DNA of 64,000 nucleotides from Flavobacterium piscisymbiosum. GTDB lineage: Bacteria > Bacteroidota > Bacteroidia > Flavobacteriales > Flavobacteriaceae. Both the position numbers and the translations under genes were made by a program. Below, piece by piece: positions 37,332 through 46,150 of this stretch. The stretch is taken from NCBI RefSeq assembly GCF_020905295.1, contig NZ_JAJJMM010000001.1, forward strand, positions 2,232,001 to 2,296,000, written 5' to 3'. The notes under the pieces were generated by a model. It did no database searches. It was not told the origin of the DNA and was given only the letters and a program-made list of their open reading frames with translations. Positions within the stretch are counted from its first letter, which is position 1, and the number at the start of each line of letters is the position of its first letter.

Positions 37332-38063
37332 TTATTCTGCAATATTTTCATTCCATATCTCTTTTCCCAAAAAGCGGTTTCCAAAGATCGAAGTCCCAAT
37401 TCTCACCAGATTAGATCCTTCGGCAATAGCCAGTTCCAGATCCTGAGACATTCCCATAGAAAGTTTTAATTCGCTTATTCCTTCTATTTTCGCCTTATAA
37501 ATTTCATCCCTGATTTCTCGAAGTAATCGTAAAGAAGGCTGCATTTTTACTTTTTCGACATCTAATAAACCAATCGTCATCAGGCCTTTTATTTTTAAAG
37601 TCTCGTATTGTTTCATTTCACGAATAAAAGAGATGACCTCATCAGGTTTAAGTCCAAATTTGCTTTCTTCGAATGAAGTATTGATCTGAATAAAAACATC
37701 CAGATTTCGTCCTTCTTTTTGCAATTGTTTGTCGAGTTCCTGTGCAAGACTCAATCGGTCAAGAGATTGTATACACGAAACATATTTCAGTACATCTTTG
37801 ATTTTATTGGTTTGAAGATGACCAATAAAATGACGTTCTATACTCAATTCTTTTAATCCTGGATCTTTATCCCGTAATTCCTGCATTTTGTTTTCGCCAA
37901 TTAAGGTTTCACCGGCCTCGATCGCAATCCTGATTTTATCAGCAGGAACAGTTTTAGTCGCCAATAACAATTGTACATCTAACGGATTCCTGCCTGAAAG
38001 TTTACAGGCAGCTTCGATTCGATCGTGAACCTCTTTTAAATTGGAAATTATCATCTCTTTCAT
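37332..38063 (-). CDS. YggS/PROSC-family pyridoxal-phosphate homeostasis protein
   Basis: A 243-residue PLP-binding protein of the alanine-racemase N-terminal fold that buffers free PLP and has no firmly known enzyme activity. The PLP lysine is Lys37 in LLLATKTVP. GENKMQELRDK, RHFIGHLQTNKIK, IQINTSFEESKFGL and the C-terminal LSMGMSQDLELAIAEGSNLVRIGTSIFG are all family marks. The promoter side of the gene (38064-38262) holds the repeated motifs described as a possible MocR-type site. Confidence 0.95.
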   Translation of the reverse strand: MKEMIISNLKEVHDRIEAACKLSGRNPLDVQLLLATKTVPADKIRIAIEAGETLIGENKMQELRDKDPGLKELSIERHFIGHLQTNKIKDVLKYVSCIQSLDRLSLAQELDKQLQKEGRNLDVFIQINTSFEESKFGLKPDEVISFIREMKQYETLKIKGLMTIGLLDVEKVKMQPSLRLLREIRDEIYKAKIEGISELKLSMGMSQDLELAIAEGSNLVRIGTSIFGNRFLGKEIWNENIAE

Positions 38064-38099
38064 GTGGCAAAATTAAGACTTGTATGGACGAAAGCTGCG

Positions 38100-38191
38100 A
38101 TCCAGTTTTTGGTATTTAAAGTAGTCCAGTTTTTGCTTTGTTTTTAAAATTACAACCAGACCAGTAATGTGTAATAAATGAAAAAACTGGA
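38100..38191. promoter_or_regulatory. Repeated TCCAG motifs: candidate MocR-type operator region
   Basis: The direct repeat TCCAGTTTTTG occurs at 38101 and 38125 (24 bp apart) and is followed by CCAGACCAG (38156-38164) and the inverted copy AAAAAACTGGA (38181-38191). MocR/GntR regulators commonly bind CTGGA-type repeats. A MocR gene is encoded 0.4 kb away and its own start is preceded by CTGGACTAGT. The region lies between the divergent yggS and DUF2024 genes. The link is an inference from motif likeness. Confidence 0.4.
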
Positions 38192-38262
38192 TTATGTCGC
38201 TGCTAGATAACCAGCGTAAATTTGTTCTATTAAAAAAAATCAATTATTTAATAGTATATAAT

Positions 38263-38526
38263 ATGAAAGTAGCAGTATGGGATACTTATGTAACCCGAAA
38301 AGACGGAAAAATTATGCATTTTGATATTCTGGTAGACGAGAATACAAATGATGAAAATGAGATTTTTGAATTTGGTAAAAGTTATTTAAAAACCGTTTCG
38401 CAAGAAGGTCAGCCTTTAACTTCAAAAGAATGTAGGTTTTGTCATATAGATAAAGCTCCTCAAGAAGTAGAAAACCAAATTCGTGAAAATGGTTTTTCTA
38501 TTATCGAAATGGAAAATTGCAATTAA
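38263..38526 (+). CDS. DUF2024-family small protein
   Basis: The ATG at 38263 (the frame is open from 38194) gives 87 residues starting MKVAVWDTYVTRKDGKIMHF, the normal DUF2024 opening. It ends with a short Cys-containing stretch (SKECRFCHIDKAP) and a typical tail (IRENGFSIIEMENC). The family is small, conserved and of unknown function. It is divergent from yggS and convergent with the MocR gene. Confidence 0.88.
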   Translation: MKVAVWDTYVTRKDGKIMHFDILVDENTNDENEIFEFGKSYLKTVSQEGQPLTSKECRFCHIDKAPQEVENQIRENGFSIIEMENCN

Positions 38527-38586
38527 TTATTCTCCCAAAATAGAATTGAAGAATTTAGACTGAAAGTATTTTAGCTTTTAGTTTTT

Positions 38587-39999
38587 TTATAGGTATTCTG
38601 AAAGGGCTATAATTCCCTGTTCCATTTGTTGCTCTGTCAGCGACGCATAACCCAATCTAAATCCGGACGCAGAATTTGTAAAACTAAAATTCTCAGGATT
38701 CATAATCTTAATGCCTTTAGCTAATAATTGCTGGCAGACAAATGCGATGTCAATTTCTGATTTTGGAACAATCCAAAAGGCCAAACCTCCTTCTGGTTTA
38801 GAGAACGTAATTTTGTCTTTGAGATGTTGCTGACAAAGACTTTCAAAATAATCTCTCTTTGCTTTATAAATCAAGTTCGTTTTTTTAAGATGTCTTTTGA
38901 TGATGCCTTCATTAATAAGATGTAATACTGCTTCTTCCATGATATTATCGCCTTGCACATCGATTATTTTTCGATGTTCGCCTACTTTCTCAATCCTTTC
39001 AATAGTGCTAACCAAATAACCAATACGCAATGCCGGAGCCACAATTTTACTTAAAGTGCCAATGTAAATAAAGTTTCGGGCACTTTCGTAACTTGAAATG
39101 GGTAAAATAGGGCGCTGACCAAAATGAAATTCATGATCATAATCGTCCTCGATAATCGTAAATCCGTATTGATTGGATAATTCAATAAGCTTTAATCTTT
39201 TTTTGAGGCTCATTGTTACCGTAGTAGGAAACTGGTGATGTGGCGTAACATATATGGCTTTTATTGAATTGTATTTTTTTAAGTATTCTTCGACTTCATC
39301 TAAATTTAAACCATCAGAATTAATGCTTATCGGGAGCAAAGCTGCACCAGCATTTTCAAACGCTTTCCATGCCGGTTTATACCCCGGGTTTTCGATCATA
39401 ACATAGTCTCCTTTCGAGAATAAGGAATGCGCAGCAAGATACATCGCCATTTGGCTGCCGCGCGTAATACAAATTTGATCGGGCGAAATATTCATTCCTC
39501 TTTTAAAATTCAGCATTTGGGCAATTGCTTTTCTAAATTCAGTATTCCCAAATTCATTGCTGTAGCCCATAATTTGCCAACGCGATTTTCTGTTGAATAT
39601 TTCTCTGTAAGCACGCGCCAAATCTGTCATAGGAGCAAGGCGGCTGTCGGGGAGGCCATCATCAAAAATAAGATATGGCTTTACCTCGTCCTCATTAGTA
39701 TTTGCTTTTTGTTGCTGTTTTTTTTCAAGGCCAATTTCGGGTAATATATCGGCTACGAATGTTCCTTTTCGATCCATTGTAATCAGCCAGCCTTCGGCGA
39801 TCAAAACATCAAGGGCTTCAATTACGGTATTACGATTTACATGAAGTAAACCTGCCAATTGTCTGCTTCCGGGTAGTGCATTGCCACTGAATAATTTACC
39901 TGATTTTATGGCATTGATGATTGCATCGGCAATTTGCAGATAAAGTGCGGTATTCGATTTTTTGTCTAACTGAATTTCTAAGGACCAAGGTCGTAACAT
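38587..39999 (-). CDS. MocR-type (GntR plus aminotransferase-like) transcriptional regulator
   Basis: A 470-residue protein with an N-terminal winged-helix GntR domain (about 10-85, including GSRQLAGLLHVNRNTVIEALDVL) and a C-terminal aminotransferase class I/II-like domain (about 105-470) whose PLP lysine is Lys318 in GTLSKIVAPALRIGYL. Such proteins use PLP or an amine as effector. Genes they control are usually nearby and divergent. Here yggS, itself a PLP protein, lies just beyond the short DUF2024 gene, which makes control of PLP or amino-acid metabolism plausible. Confidence 0.93.
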   Translation of the reverse strand: MLRPWSLEIQLDKKSNTALYLQIADAIINAIKSGKLFSGNALPGSRQLAGLLHVNRNTVIEALDVLIAEGWLITMDRKGTFVADILPEIGLEKKQQQKANTNEDEVKPYLIFDDGLPDSRLAPMTDLARAYREIFNRKSRWQIMGYSNEFGNTEFRKAIAQMLNFKRGMNISPDQICITRGSQMAMYLAAHSLFSKGDYVMIENPGYKPAWKAFENAGAALLPISINSDGLNLDEVEEYLKKYNSIKAIYVTPHHQFPTTVTMSLKKRLKLIELSNQYGFTIIEDDYDHEFHFGQRPILPISSYESARNFIYIGTLSKIVAPALRIGYLVSTIERIEKVGEHRKIIDVQGDNIMEEAVLHLINEGIIKRHLKKTNLIYKAKRDYFESLCQQHLKDKITFSKPEGGLAFWIVPKSEIDIAFVCQQLLAKGIKIMNPENFSFTNSASGFRLGYASLTEQQMEQGIIALSEYL

Positions 40000-40044
40000 C
40001 TGGACTAGTTATTTGTAGTAAAATAGCATTATACTAATAGACCA
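40000..40044. promoter_or_regulatory. Possible MocR self-operator
   Basis: CTGGACTAGT (40000-40009) immediately before the MocR start codon and the inverted-looking ACTAATAGACCA (40033-40044) resemble the repeated CTGGA motifs at 38100-38191. Autorepression is common in this family. The spacing (33 bp) is a multiple of about three helical turns. Confidence 0.35.
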
Positions 40045-40125
40045 AAGTTAAGATATTTTTGTCAAGCAAATGAAATCTGATTAATACATGAAAAGATCTG
40101 TTTTTTAAATTCATTGCCTACGATT

Positions 40126-40881
40126 TTATTCTTCCAATATTTTTTCAGTATCAATCGGATTATCTTCCTGATAAAGCATTTTACCTTTTATACCACTATC
40201 TCCTAATGCACGCCCTTTTATTAACCAGGCAATCCCGAAAGCAAAAAGAGACAATGCTTCGAGAACCAAAGTCGAATATTCAAATCGTTCTAGTTTCTCT
40301 GATATGGGCACCAAAACAACAAATAGTATAATTGAATAACCACAAGTTCTGTAAATATTATTTTCGTTTAAGATGCTTTTTGGAGTTCTGGTTTCGTTTT
40401 TTTGTCCTATCGTAAAAACATTAATGGCCAGTAAAGCCATTATGAAGAATAGGATAGCAGCAAAACCATAATGAAGCCAGCCGAGCCATTCCTGATTAGA
40501 AGAAATGAGCGTGTAAATCTTGGGGTCTATTTTATTTTTGTCGGGGTTAGTAGGAAAAAAAGCAACGCCCAAAGCCATGATTCCGGCAATATTGGTGAGT
40601 AAATTATCGTTTTTCCAGATCGAAACATTTCCATGACCTTTATACCGAATTAAAAATAAACCAACAGCGCATAAAGTTCCTGTAAAAAACTCTCGTAAAT
40701 GAGTATAATAATAATGACTGATAGAATGCTGAATATCAGTTTGAAAGTAAGAAATCAAAGAAAAACCGACTAGAAGTATCGGAAGACTTATCGCCAGATA
40801 ACCAATAGCACGTCTGATTCTTCTGTACGTGAAAACATCATAACTTTCAATTTTAATTTCATTGTTGATATCAATTTTCAT
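40126..40881 (-). CDS. Multi-pass membrane protein (DUF998-like), unknown function
   Basis: A 251-residue protein with six predicted membrane segments: about residues 26-46, 67-82, 94-112, 131-153, 176-195 and 203-221. The N-terminal 20 residues and the C-terminal 30 are charged and cytoplasmic. The layout resembles DUF998 integral membrane proteins, but I see no catalytic or binding motif. The neighbouring MocR gene is 126 bp away on the same strand; no functional link is evident. Confidence 0.75.
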   Translation of the reverse strand: MKIDINNEIKIESYDVFTYRRIRRAIGYLAISLPILLVGFSLISYFQTDIQHSISHYYYTHLREFFTGTLCAVGLFLIRYKGHGNVSIWKNDNLLTNIAGIMALGVAFFPTNPDKNKIDPKIYTLISSNQEWLGWLHYGFAAILFFIMALLAINVFTIGQKNETRTPKSILNENNIYRTCGYSIILFVVLVPISEKLERFEYSTLVLEALSLFAFGIAWLIKGRALGDSGIKGKMLYQEDNPIDTEKILEE

Positions 40882-41040
40882 GTTGTTGATGTATTGGTTT
40901 GATAATGATAAAGTTAATGGAAAATTGTAAAGGAATTTAAAAGATGAAAATTATGTTTTGTCGTTGCAATTTCTATGATAAAAGTATTTTTTTTTCAGGA
41001 GTTAATCTTGCGCCCGAAGCTTTGGGCAATACCATTAAGT

Positions 41041-41101
41041 TAAGCTTTTTTAGAAAATAAAATTAATCTCGCAAAGGCGCTAAGACGCAAAGTTTAAACA
41101 T
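41041..41101. repeat. Dispersed repeat, second copy at 45247-45305
   Basis: A stretch reading AAAATAAAATTAATCTCGCA then AAGGCGCTAAGACGCAAAGT is found again at 45247-45305 with about 90 percent identity. Immediately before it (41022-41040) is GCTTTGGGCAATACCATTAA, similar to the ends of the 285-bp tandem element at 46151. It occupies a 519-bp gap without a gene (40882-41400). Confidence 0.7.
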
Positions 41102-41130
41102 AATATTGCGTAAAAATCATTGTAAATATT

Positions 41131-41371
41131 GTCAGACTGAGCGAAGTCGAAGTCCTCATTGCGCAGATTTACCTTCAGTTGTAAGAACTTTAATTTTACA
41201 CAAAATAACCATAATGATTGTCATTTCGACGGAGGAGAAATCCTCGCGAGGAGCTCGACATAGATTGGATTTACGTTGAGGAGTTACTTACGGAGATTTC
41301 TCCTCCGTCGAAATGACAAGATTGGGTAAAAAAATCATTGCAAATATTGTCAGACTTAGCGAAGTCGAAGT
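41131..41371. repeat. REP-like hairpins in the gap before the lipoprotein gene
   Basis: GTCAGACTGAGCGAAGTCGAAG (22 bases, 41131) is given here only as its shared core TGAGCGAAGTCGAAG, and recurs near 41349 as TTAGCGAAGTCGAAG. Between them lies a long inverted repeat: GTCATTTCGACGGAGGAG (from 41220) with CTCCTCCGTCGAAATGAC (to 41316). These two sequence families are found in several other gaps of the window. Confidence 0.75.
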
Positions 41372-41400
41372 GCTCGTTATTAGAACCTTATTCTAAATCA

Positions 41401-42132
41401 CTACTCAGTCAAAGGATTGTAGTTTTTATATCTTGTATAAACTTCTAAATCTTTTACAAATTCTTTTTTTAAGGTTTTGCGTTTTCCTTTTTTGTCGATG
41501 GTATAAATTTCCCTTTCATTATTGTCTAGTGAAACCCCGGCAAACTCTCTTAAGCTGTCTTTTTCTATTTTTAAAAATACCGTTGAACTTCCTCCATAAA
41601 CCAGCCAGGCATCAACACAATTTAAAAGTTCGTTATATTGTAAGTTAGGATAATGATCGGAGTTTTTCATTAGAACGAATTCCTTTTTTGACGGATCAAA
41701 AATGAGCAGTTTTCTTATTTCATTCGCGCCTCTTGCCGCAACCGAAGATTGAAAAGTAAGGTCATTGAATCCGTCGTTATTGAAATCTGTAAGTTCGGCA
41801 TCACAATTTGTTATGCCATCTTTCAGGTATTCCAGTTTTTGTTTGATCGACCATTTGTTGTTTCGTTTTTCAAAAAGATGAATTTCAACATAGGTGCTGT
41901 CATCAGATCGAAATTGGTTGACGATTAATTTAAATTTTCCTTTAATGCCAACCTGAGTACTATCTGTAAACGTTTCTTCTAAAACAGTTTTGGCGGTATC
42001 TGTTTTAGTTTCAGGTTTAATGACCTCTTTTTTTGCGGTGACTTTTTTAGGAAGAGACACGCCTTGTTCTTTGTTTTTTTGGGAGCAGCTTACTATCGAA
42101 AATAATAAAAGGAGAACTATTGATTTTGTCAT
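41401..42132 (-). CDS. Putative lipoprotein of unknown function
   Basis: A 243-residue product with a lipoprotein signal peptide (MTKSIVLLLLFSIVSC, lipidation Cys16), followed by a Lys-rich linker and a soluble domain. The domain contains DFNNDGFNDLTFQSSVAARG, like a calcium-binding FG-GAP-type or XAC2610-type repeat segment. A surface or periplasmic anchor is expected. The start overlaps the stop of the DUF962 gene by one base (TAATG), so the two are translated together. Function unknown. Confidence 0.75.
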   Translation of the reverse strand: MTKSIVLLLLFSIVSCSQKNKEQGVSLPKKVTAKKEVIKPETKTDTAKTVLEETFTDSTQVGIKGKFKLIVNQFRSDDSTYVEIHLFEKRNNKWSIKQKLEYLKDGITNCDAELTDFNNDGFNDLTFQSSVAARGANEIRKLLIFDPSKKEFVLMKNSDHYPNLQYNELLNCVDAWLVYGGSSTVFLKIEKDSLREFAGVSLDNNEREIYTIDKKGKRKTLKKEFVKDLEVYTRYKNYNPLTE

Positions 42133-42605
42133 TATTGGTTTACTTTCTTAGAAAACAAATTCTCTACCACCCAGGCCGGTCCAATCATCAGGAACTGAAG
42201 ATCTTTTAAGAAAGAAGGTTTTTTGCCCTCGATATTATGTCCGTAGAATTGCCCAATCCAGGCGATCACAAAAACGCCTATAGAGAAAATCCATAAAGGA
42301 ACAAGTTGGCCTATATAATAATTTACAACCAAACATATTGCTGATAAAATTGCAATTTTAAAAGCCATTGAAACCGATAAACGAATATAAAAAATGAGTA
42401 CAAAAATGAGCACTACAACAGCCCAATTTTCGATAATAGGCGCATTTAGTTTTAATGTATTGGCAATAAAACCACTCGGAATACTCATTAATAATCCAAC
42501 TATAGAAAAGTAAATTGCAGGAACACAAATATAATGTATTGCCTTGTTTTTTGGGTTTTGATGACTTACGGCATATTCATCAAACCATTGTTGTAATGTT
42601 CTCAT
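42132..42605 (-). CDS. DUF962/Mpo1-like membrane protein
   Basis: A 157-residue protein with four membrane segments that matches the DUF962/Mpo1 family: the opening MRTLQQWFDEYAVSHQNPKN, then KAIHYICVPAIYFS, and the late WIGQFYGHNIEGKKPSFL. Yeast Mpo1 is an iron-dependent dioxygenase acting on 2-hydroxy fatty acids. The His residues at HYICVP and YGHNIEG could be the metal ligands here. Bacterial members are uncharacterised. It is coupled to the following lipoprotein gene. Confidence 0.9.
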   Translation of the reverse strand: MRTLQQWFDEYAVSHQNPKNKAIHYICVPAIYFSIVGLLMSIPSGFIANTLKLNAPIIENWAVVVLIFVLIFYIRLSVSMAFKIAILSAICLVVNYYIGQLVPLWIFSIGVFVIAWIGQFYGHNIEGKKPSFLKDLQFLMIGPAWVVENLFSKKVNQ

Positions 42606-42815
42606 TGTTTTGGTTTTGAGGTTAGTTGCGTAAATCTAATCAAATTTCTTTTTCGTTGATCGATTTATGAATTTGACTTAAAAAATAATCCGTTTCAAGT
42701 GAAGTTCACTAACGCAGCAAGGATCAAACAAGAAGCTCGACAATCTTTGTCATAGCACGCGGATGACACGGATTTGCTTCGCAAAAACACGGATTTACAC
42801 AGATTTTTTGTTTTT

Positions 42816-42912
42816 GTCATCCTGAGGCACGAAGGATCCACACGAGTAGCTCGACAATCTTGATATGCTTTGTGTTAGTTTCTTGTGGGGATCCTTCGTG
42901 CCTCGGGATGAC
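42816..42912. repeat. Long REP-like hairpin
   Basis: A 24-bp arm (CATCCTGAGGCACGAAGGAT core, 42816-42839) and its complement (ATCCTTCGTGCCTCGGGATG core, 42889-42912) enclose about 49 bp and match except for one base. The region 42606-43233 has no gene; it also carries CACGGATTTACACAGATTTT-like text common in Flavobacterium gaps. Confidence 0.8.
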
Positions 42913-42969
42913 AAAAATGCGCTGGTTAACGTTCGACATTATCTTGTTATCCCTATTTTTTAAACAATT

Positions 42970-43035
42970 GTCAGGCTGAGCGAAGTCGAAGCCCTCGTTC
43001 TAATGGGAACGCCCTTCGACTTCGCTCAGGGTGAC
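42970..43035. repeat. REP-like hairpin, TGAGCGAAGTCGAAG family
   Basis: GTCAGGCTGAGCGAAGTC at 42970 and GACTTCGCTCAGGGTGAC ending at 43035 pair across a short spacer. The same arms recur at 57195 and 57344-57420. Confidence 0.85.
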
Positions 43036-43233
43036 ATTCGTAATAATGTATTAAAAATGAGTTTTTTAAATAAGGTATTGTATGACAATAAGAAGATAAG
43101 TTTTCTCATGAAAACAAGTGCCCTAGCTCTGATATAAGCGGTATTCTTTTGTGTCCGCCGCGGCGGACATAAAAGATACAAGTGTATTGCTTCGCCAATT
43201 CGCACTTTCAGGCTCGGGTGCAGGAAACAGCTC

Positions 43234-44475
43234 CTAAATATTGACAGACGAATTTGCATACTCAAAAACATTATCCCACAATTCATCGATCGTAATAAGG
43301 GCTTTGTCTAGCGGAATCACGTCCCATTTTCCGTTGGTTTCTATGCCAAGGCCAATGTTTTTTAGTTTCGATAAAGCATCTTTTACATTAAAATCAAGAT
43401 CGGTGTTGAGTTTTGTCGAGAACCAGGATTCTATTTGGTTGTCGAGTTCTTCGGCGGTTAAAGGTTGGTCGCTTTGGTATAAAAAAGTATAAGCGAGAAT
43501 GGTTTCTTTAAGCACTTCCTCTTCGGATGAATTTAATAGCGAATAAAAAGCGCCGCTATTGTTACCCAGATTCTTAAAGTATAGACTGTCTGAAAGTATT
43601 TTAGAATATTTGATTTTCTTGTTTACAAAATTGCTGTATTGGCGAAATAAATACAACGACAAAACGCCAAGGGCAATTAAACCCTGATTTAACGAAGCTT
43701 TGCTGTTGAGCAAATCGATCGTTTCGCCGGATTGATACGCTGCATACATACCAATTAAGGCCGGAATTACGGTGGTACTTAATAACGAAATTCCGCCTCC
43801 AATTCCCGGAACCCAAAAGAATAATTTGTCTCTGGTAGACATTCTTGGGATAGCATTGGGGAAAATGGTTTCGAGATCGTTTTTAGGAACACGCTTAAAG
43901 ATTTTTAAAGCGATTGTTCCGGGATCTATAGGCATTTTGCCTAATTTGACTTTGTTTTCGCTTAAGTATTCTTTCTCGTTATAGTTAAGGTAAATCAGGA
44001 CACGATCGTAATATTCGATTTCGATTTCTTTCTTCCAGAAAATATATTTCTTTACTTTTTCTTTTGCCTGATGGTGACCGCGAACGTACAATTCGTAATC
44101 TTTGAAGGCGTTAAAATCTATCGAAAGATTCAGGCCAATTAAATCCGAATCTTCAAAGGATTTGTCCAAAGTTTCCTGATCTACACGGCGATAATTGCCC
44201 TGATCTAAAACTTTTAGAAGGGTTTGTTTGAAAACAGAAAAATCACTTTTGCCTAAAAATGCCTGACGTTCTTTGAGGCTTAAATCCGGATCGAATAAAG
44301 CGTAGTTTTGCTTTAGGTTTCGGTTCAGGTTAAAGGCTTCGTAATGAAAATAGTGCTCGATGATATCAAATAATTTTTTGAAATCTTCGACCTTTTTTTG
44401 ATCATCAGAGAAAGCAACGATTTGTTGTTCGAGTAAGAATTCCTTATTAAAGGGAATATAATGTTCTCGCTTCAT
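43234..44475 (-). CDS. DUF3754/TMEM143-like membrane protein
   Basis: A 413-residue protein of the DUF3754 family. The N-terminal two thirds are soluble (starting MKREHYIPFNKEFLLEQQ, including IEIEYYDRVLIYLNYNEKEY). Two hydrophobic segments follow at about 218-247 (VPGIGGGISLLSTTVIPALI) and 260-275. The C-terminal part is again soluble. The family is widespread and of unknown function. It lies between a repeat-rich gap and the divergent DoxX-like gene. Confidence 0.82.
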   Translation of the reverse strand: MKREHYIPFNKEFLLEQQIVAFSDDQKKVEDFKKLFDIIEHYFHYEAFNLNRNLKQNYALFDPDLSLKERQAFLGKSDFSVFKQTLLKVLDQGNYRRVDQETLDKSFEDSDLIGLNLSIDFNAFKDYELYVRGHHQAKEKVKKYIFWKKEIEIEYYDRVLIYLNYNEKEYLSENKVKLGKMPIDPGTIALKIFKRVPKNDLETIFPNAIPRMSTRDKLFFWVPGIGGGISLLSTTVIPALIGMYAAYQSGETIDLLNSKASLNQGLIALGVLSLYLFRQYSNFVNKKIKYSKILSDSLYFKNLGNNSGAFYSLLNSSEEEVLKETILAYTFLYQSDQPLTAEELDNQIESWFSTKLNTDLDFNVKDALSKLKNIGLGIETNGKWDVIPLDKALITIDELWDNVFEYANSSVNI

Positions 44476-44741
44476 ACATTTTGGGGCTTAAATTTAGTGG
44501 TATTTCTAAAACGCAAAAGTAGCATCGGAAATTTGATTTCTGAACGGATTTTGTATTAAAGTTTTATTATTTTCTTTTAAAGGTTGAATGGCGGTAATGA
44601 CATGGATATCACACAACAATTCCGGCAGAATTTTGCAATTAAAGTACTACAGATTATCGTAAATTTGAAAGAGTTCGCTTTGAAGTAAAACTCAGATTTT
44701 GAAACAGGAAATTAAAACTTTAAGCTAAGAAACACCTTAAT

Positions 44742-45161
44742 ATGGAAAATATACAGACTACTAAAACTCAAAATTTCTTTAGAATACTTTTGGGAATTTT
44801 TATGATAATGGCCGCCATTGGGCATTTTACTTTTCAGCGTACCGATTTTCAGGCGCAGGTTCCTAATTGGGTTCCGCTTGATAAAGATCTTGTGGTGATA
44901 CTTTCCGGAATTGTAGAAATGGCTATTGGACTTGCCGTGGTATTTATGACCAGTCACAAAGTAAAAATCGGAATTTTTCTGGCTATTTTTTATGTAATGG
45001 TTTTTCCTGGAAATATTGCGCAATATCTAAACGGAATAGATGCTCTTGGAATGAACACAGATCAGGCGCGATTGACCAGATTATTTTTTCAGCCGGTATT
45101 AATTTTATGGGCGCTATGGTCTTCCGGAGCAATTGGTTTTTTTAAGGGACTAAGACGCTAA
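44742..45161 (+). CDS. DoxX-like membrane protein
   Basis: A 139-residue protein with four membrane segments (about 10-28, 50-68, 72-90 and 113-130) and the DoxX-type pattern FFRILLGIFMIMAAIGHFTF. Such proteins are often tied to redox or detoxification functions, but no activity can be assigned. It is a lone plus-strand gene with a 267-bp upstream gap. Confidence 0.8.
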   Translation: MENIQTTKTQNFFRILLGIFMIMAAIGHFTFQRTDFQAQVPNWVPLDKDLVVILSGIVEMAIGLAVVFMTSHKVKIGIFLAIFYVMVFPGNIAQYLNGIDALGMNTDQARLTRLFFQPVLILWALWSSGAIGFFKGLRR

Positions 45162-45246
45162 GAGACTAAGTTGCTAAGGTTTTTAGGAAAGGGACAGAGG
45201 AGCAAAGGCTTTTTTTAAGTTTCAGAGAGACAAAGGTTCAAAGGGA

Positions 45247-45340
45247 TAAGTTTTTTAGAGAATAAAATTAATCGCGCAAAGGCGCTAAGACGCAAAGTTT
45301 AAACACAATCTTGTCATTTCGACGGAGGAGAAATCCTCGC
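45247..45340. repeat. Dispersed repeats upstream of the YkgJ gene
   Basis: The 45247-45305 block repeats 41041-41101, and from 45310 GTCATTTCGACGGAGGAG repeats the arm at 41220. Both lie in a gap of about 340 bp between two plus-strand genes. I see no gene in it. Confidence 0.7.
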
Positions 45341-45505
45341 AAGAAACTCTACAAAGATTAAGTTTCTAAGGTTTTATTAGAAAGTTAAAGAAGGCAAACT
45401 TTGGAATTTGGAATTTATCCAGATTTTGGATTGGAATTTCTTTTCCCAATACTATCATCATCATGGCCAGAGCCATTTCTATTAACCTACCTTACCAAAA
45501 AAAGG

Positions 45506-46111
45506 ATGGGAATAGAAGATAAGGTTAGGCAGGTTGAAGCATTATTTGACCGTCTTGAAGTTGAAATTACTGCTTTTCAGTCAGAAACTCATTTGTATTG
45601 TAATGCAGGCTGTGGGAAATGCTGCACTACACCCAATATCGATGCTTCGCCTTTAGAATTTTTGCCTTGGGCTTTTCATTTGTTTTTGAATGGCAAAGCC
45701 GAGGAAACCTTAGCACTTTTGAATCAGACTTCTACTCATAATTGCATTATATACCGTCCGCGTTCTGTGTTAGAACATAAAGGAAATTGCAGTAATTATA
45801 GGTACCGCGGGCTAATATGCCGACTTTTTGGCTATGCTGCCAACACTGATAAATACGGAAAACTACGTTTGGCTACCTGCAAAATCATCAAAGAACAACA
45901 ACAGGAAAACTTCATCGCAGCCGAAGAAGCTATTAACAACGGTAAATATGTTCCAATTTTTACTGATTATTATATGCGATTGAAACAGATAGACCTTAGA
46001 ATGGGCGTTATTTTAGTACCAATAAACGAGGCGCTCAAAATAGCAATCGAAGAAGTTTTGCATTATTACGCCTACAGACCACTTCCGAACGGACTTGGGA
46101 ATATAGCTTGA
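45506..46111 (+). CDS. YkgJ-family cysteine-cluster protein
   Basis: The ATG at 45506 is preferred; the longer frame uses a TTG at 45401 inside repeat-like sequence. The 201-residue product has the zinc- or iron-binding cluster CNAGCGKCC (about residues 32-40 from this start) with further Cys in NCSNYRYRGLICRLFG and LATCK, as in the YkgJ/UPF0153 family, whose role is not settled. It stands alone before the 285-bp tandem repeat. Confidence 0.85.
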   Translation: MGIEDKVRQVEALFDRLEVEITAFQSETHLYCNAGCGKCCTTPNIDASPLEFLPWAFHLFLNGKAEETLALLNQTSTHNCIIYRPRSVLEHKGNCSNYRYRGLICRLFGYAANTDKYGKLRLATCKIIKEQQQENFIAAEEAINNGKYVPIFTDYYMRLKQIDLRMGVILVPINEALKIAIEEVLHYYAYRPLPNGLGNIA

Positions 46112-46150
46112 TTAGGGGTTCAAAGGGACAAAGGTTGGAATTTGGAATTC

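Noticed and set aside
43026..43286. 86-codon minus-strand frame overlapping the REP hairpin and the end of the DUF3754 gene
   Set aside because: It runs through a hairpin repeat and overlaps a better-supported gene in another frame.
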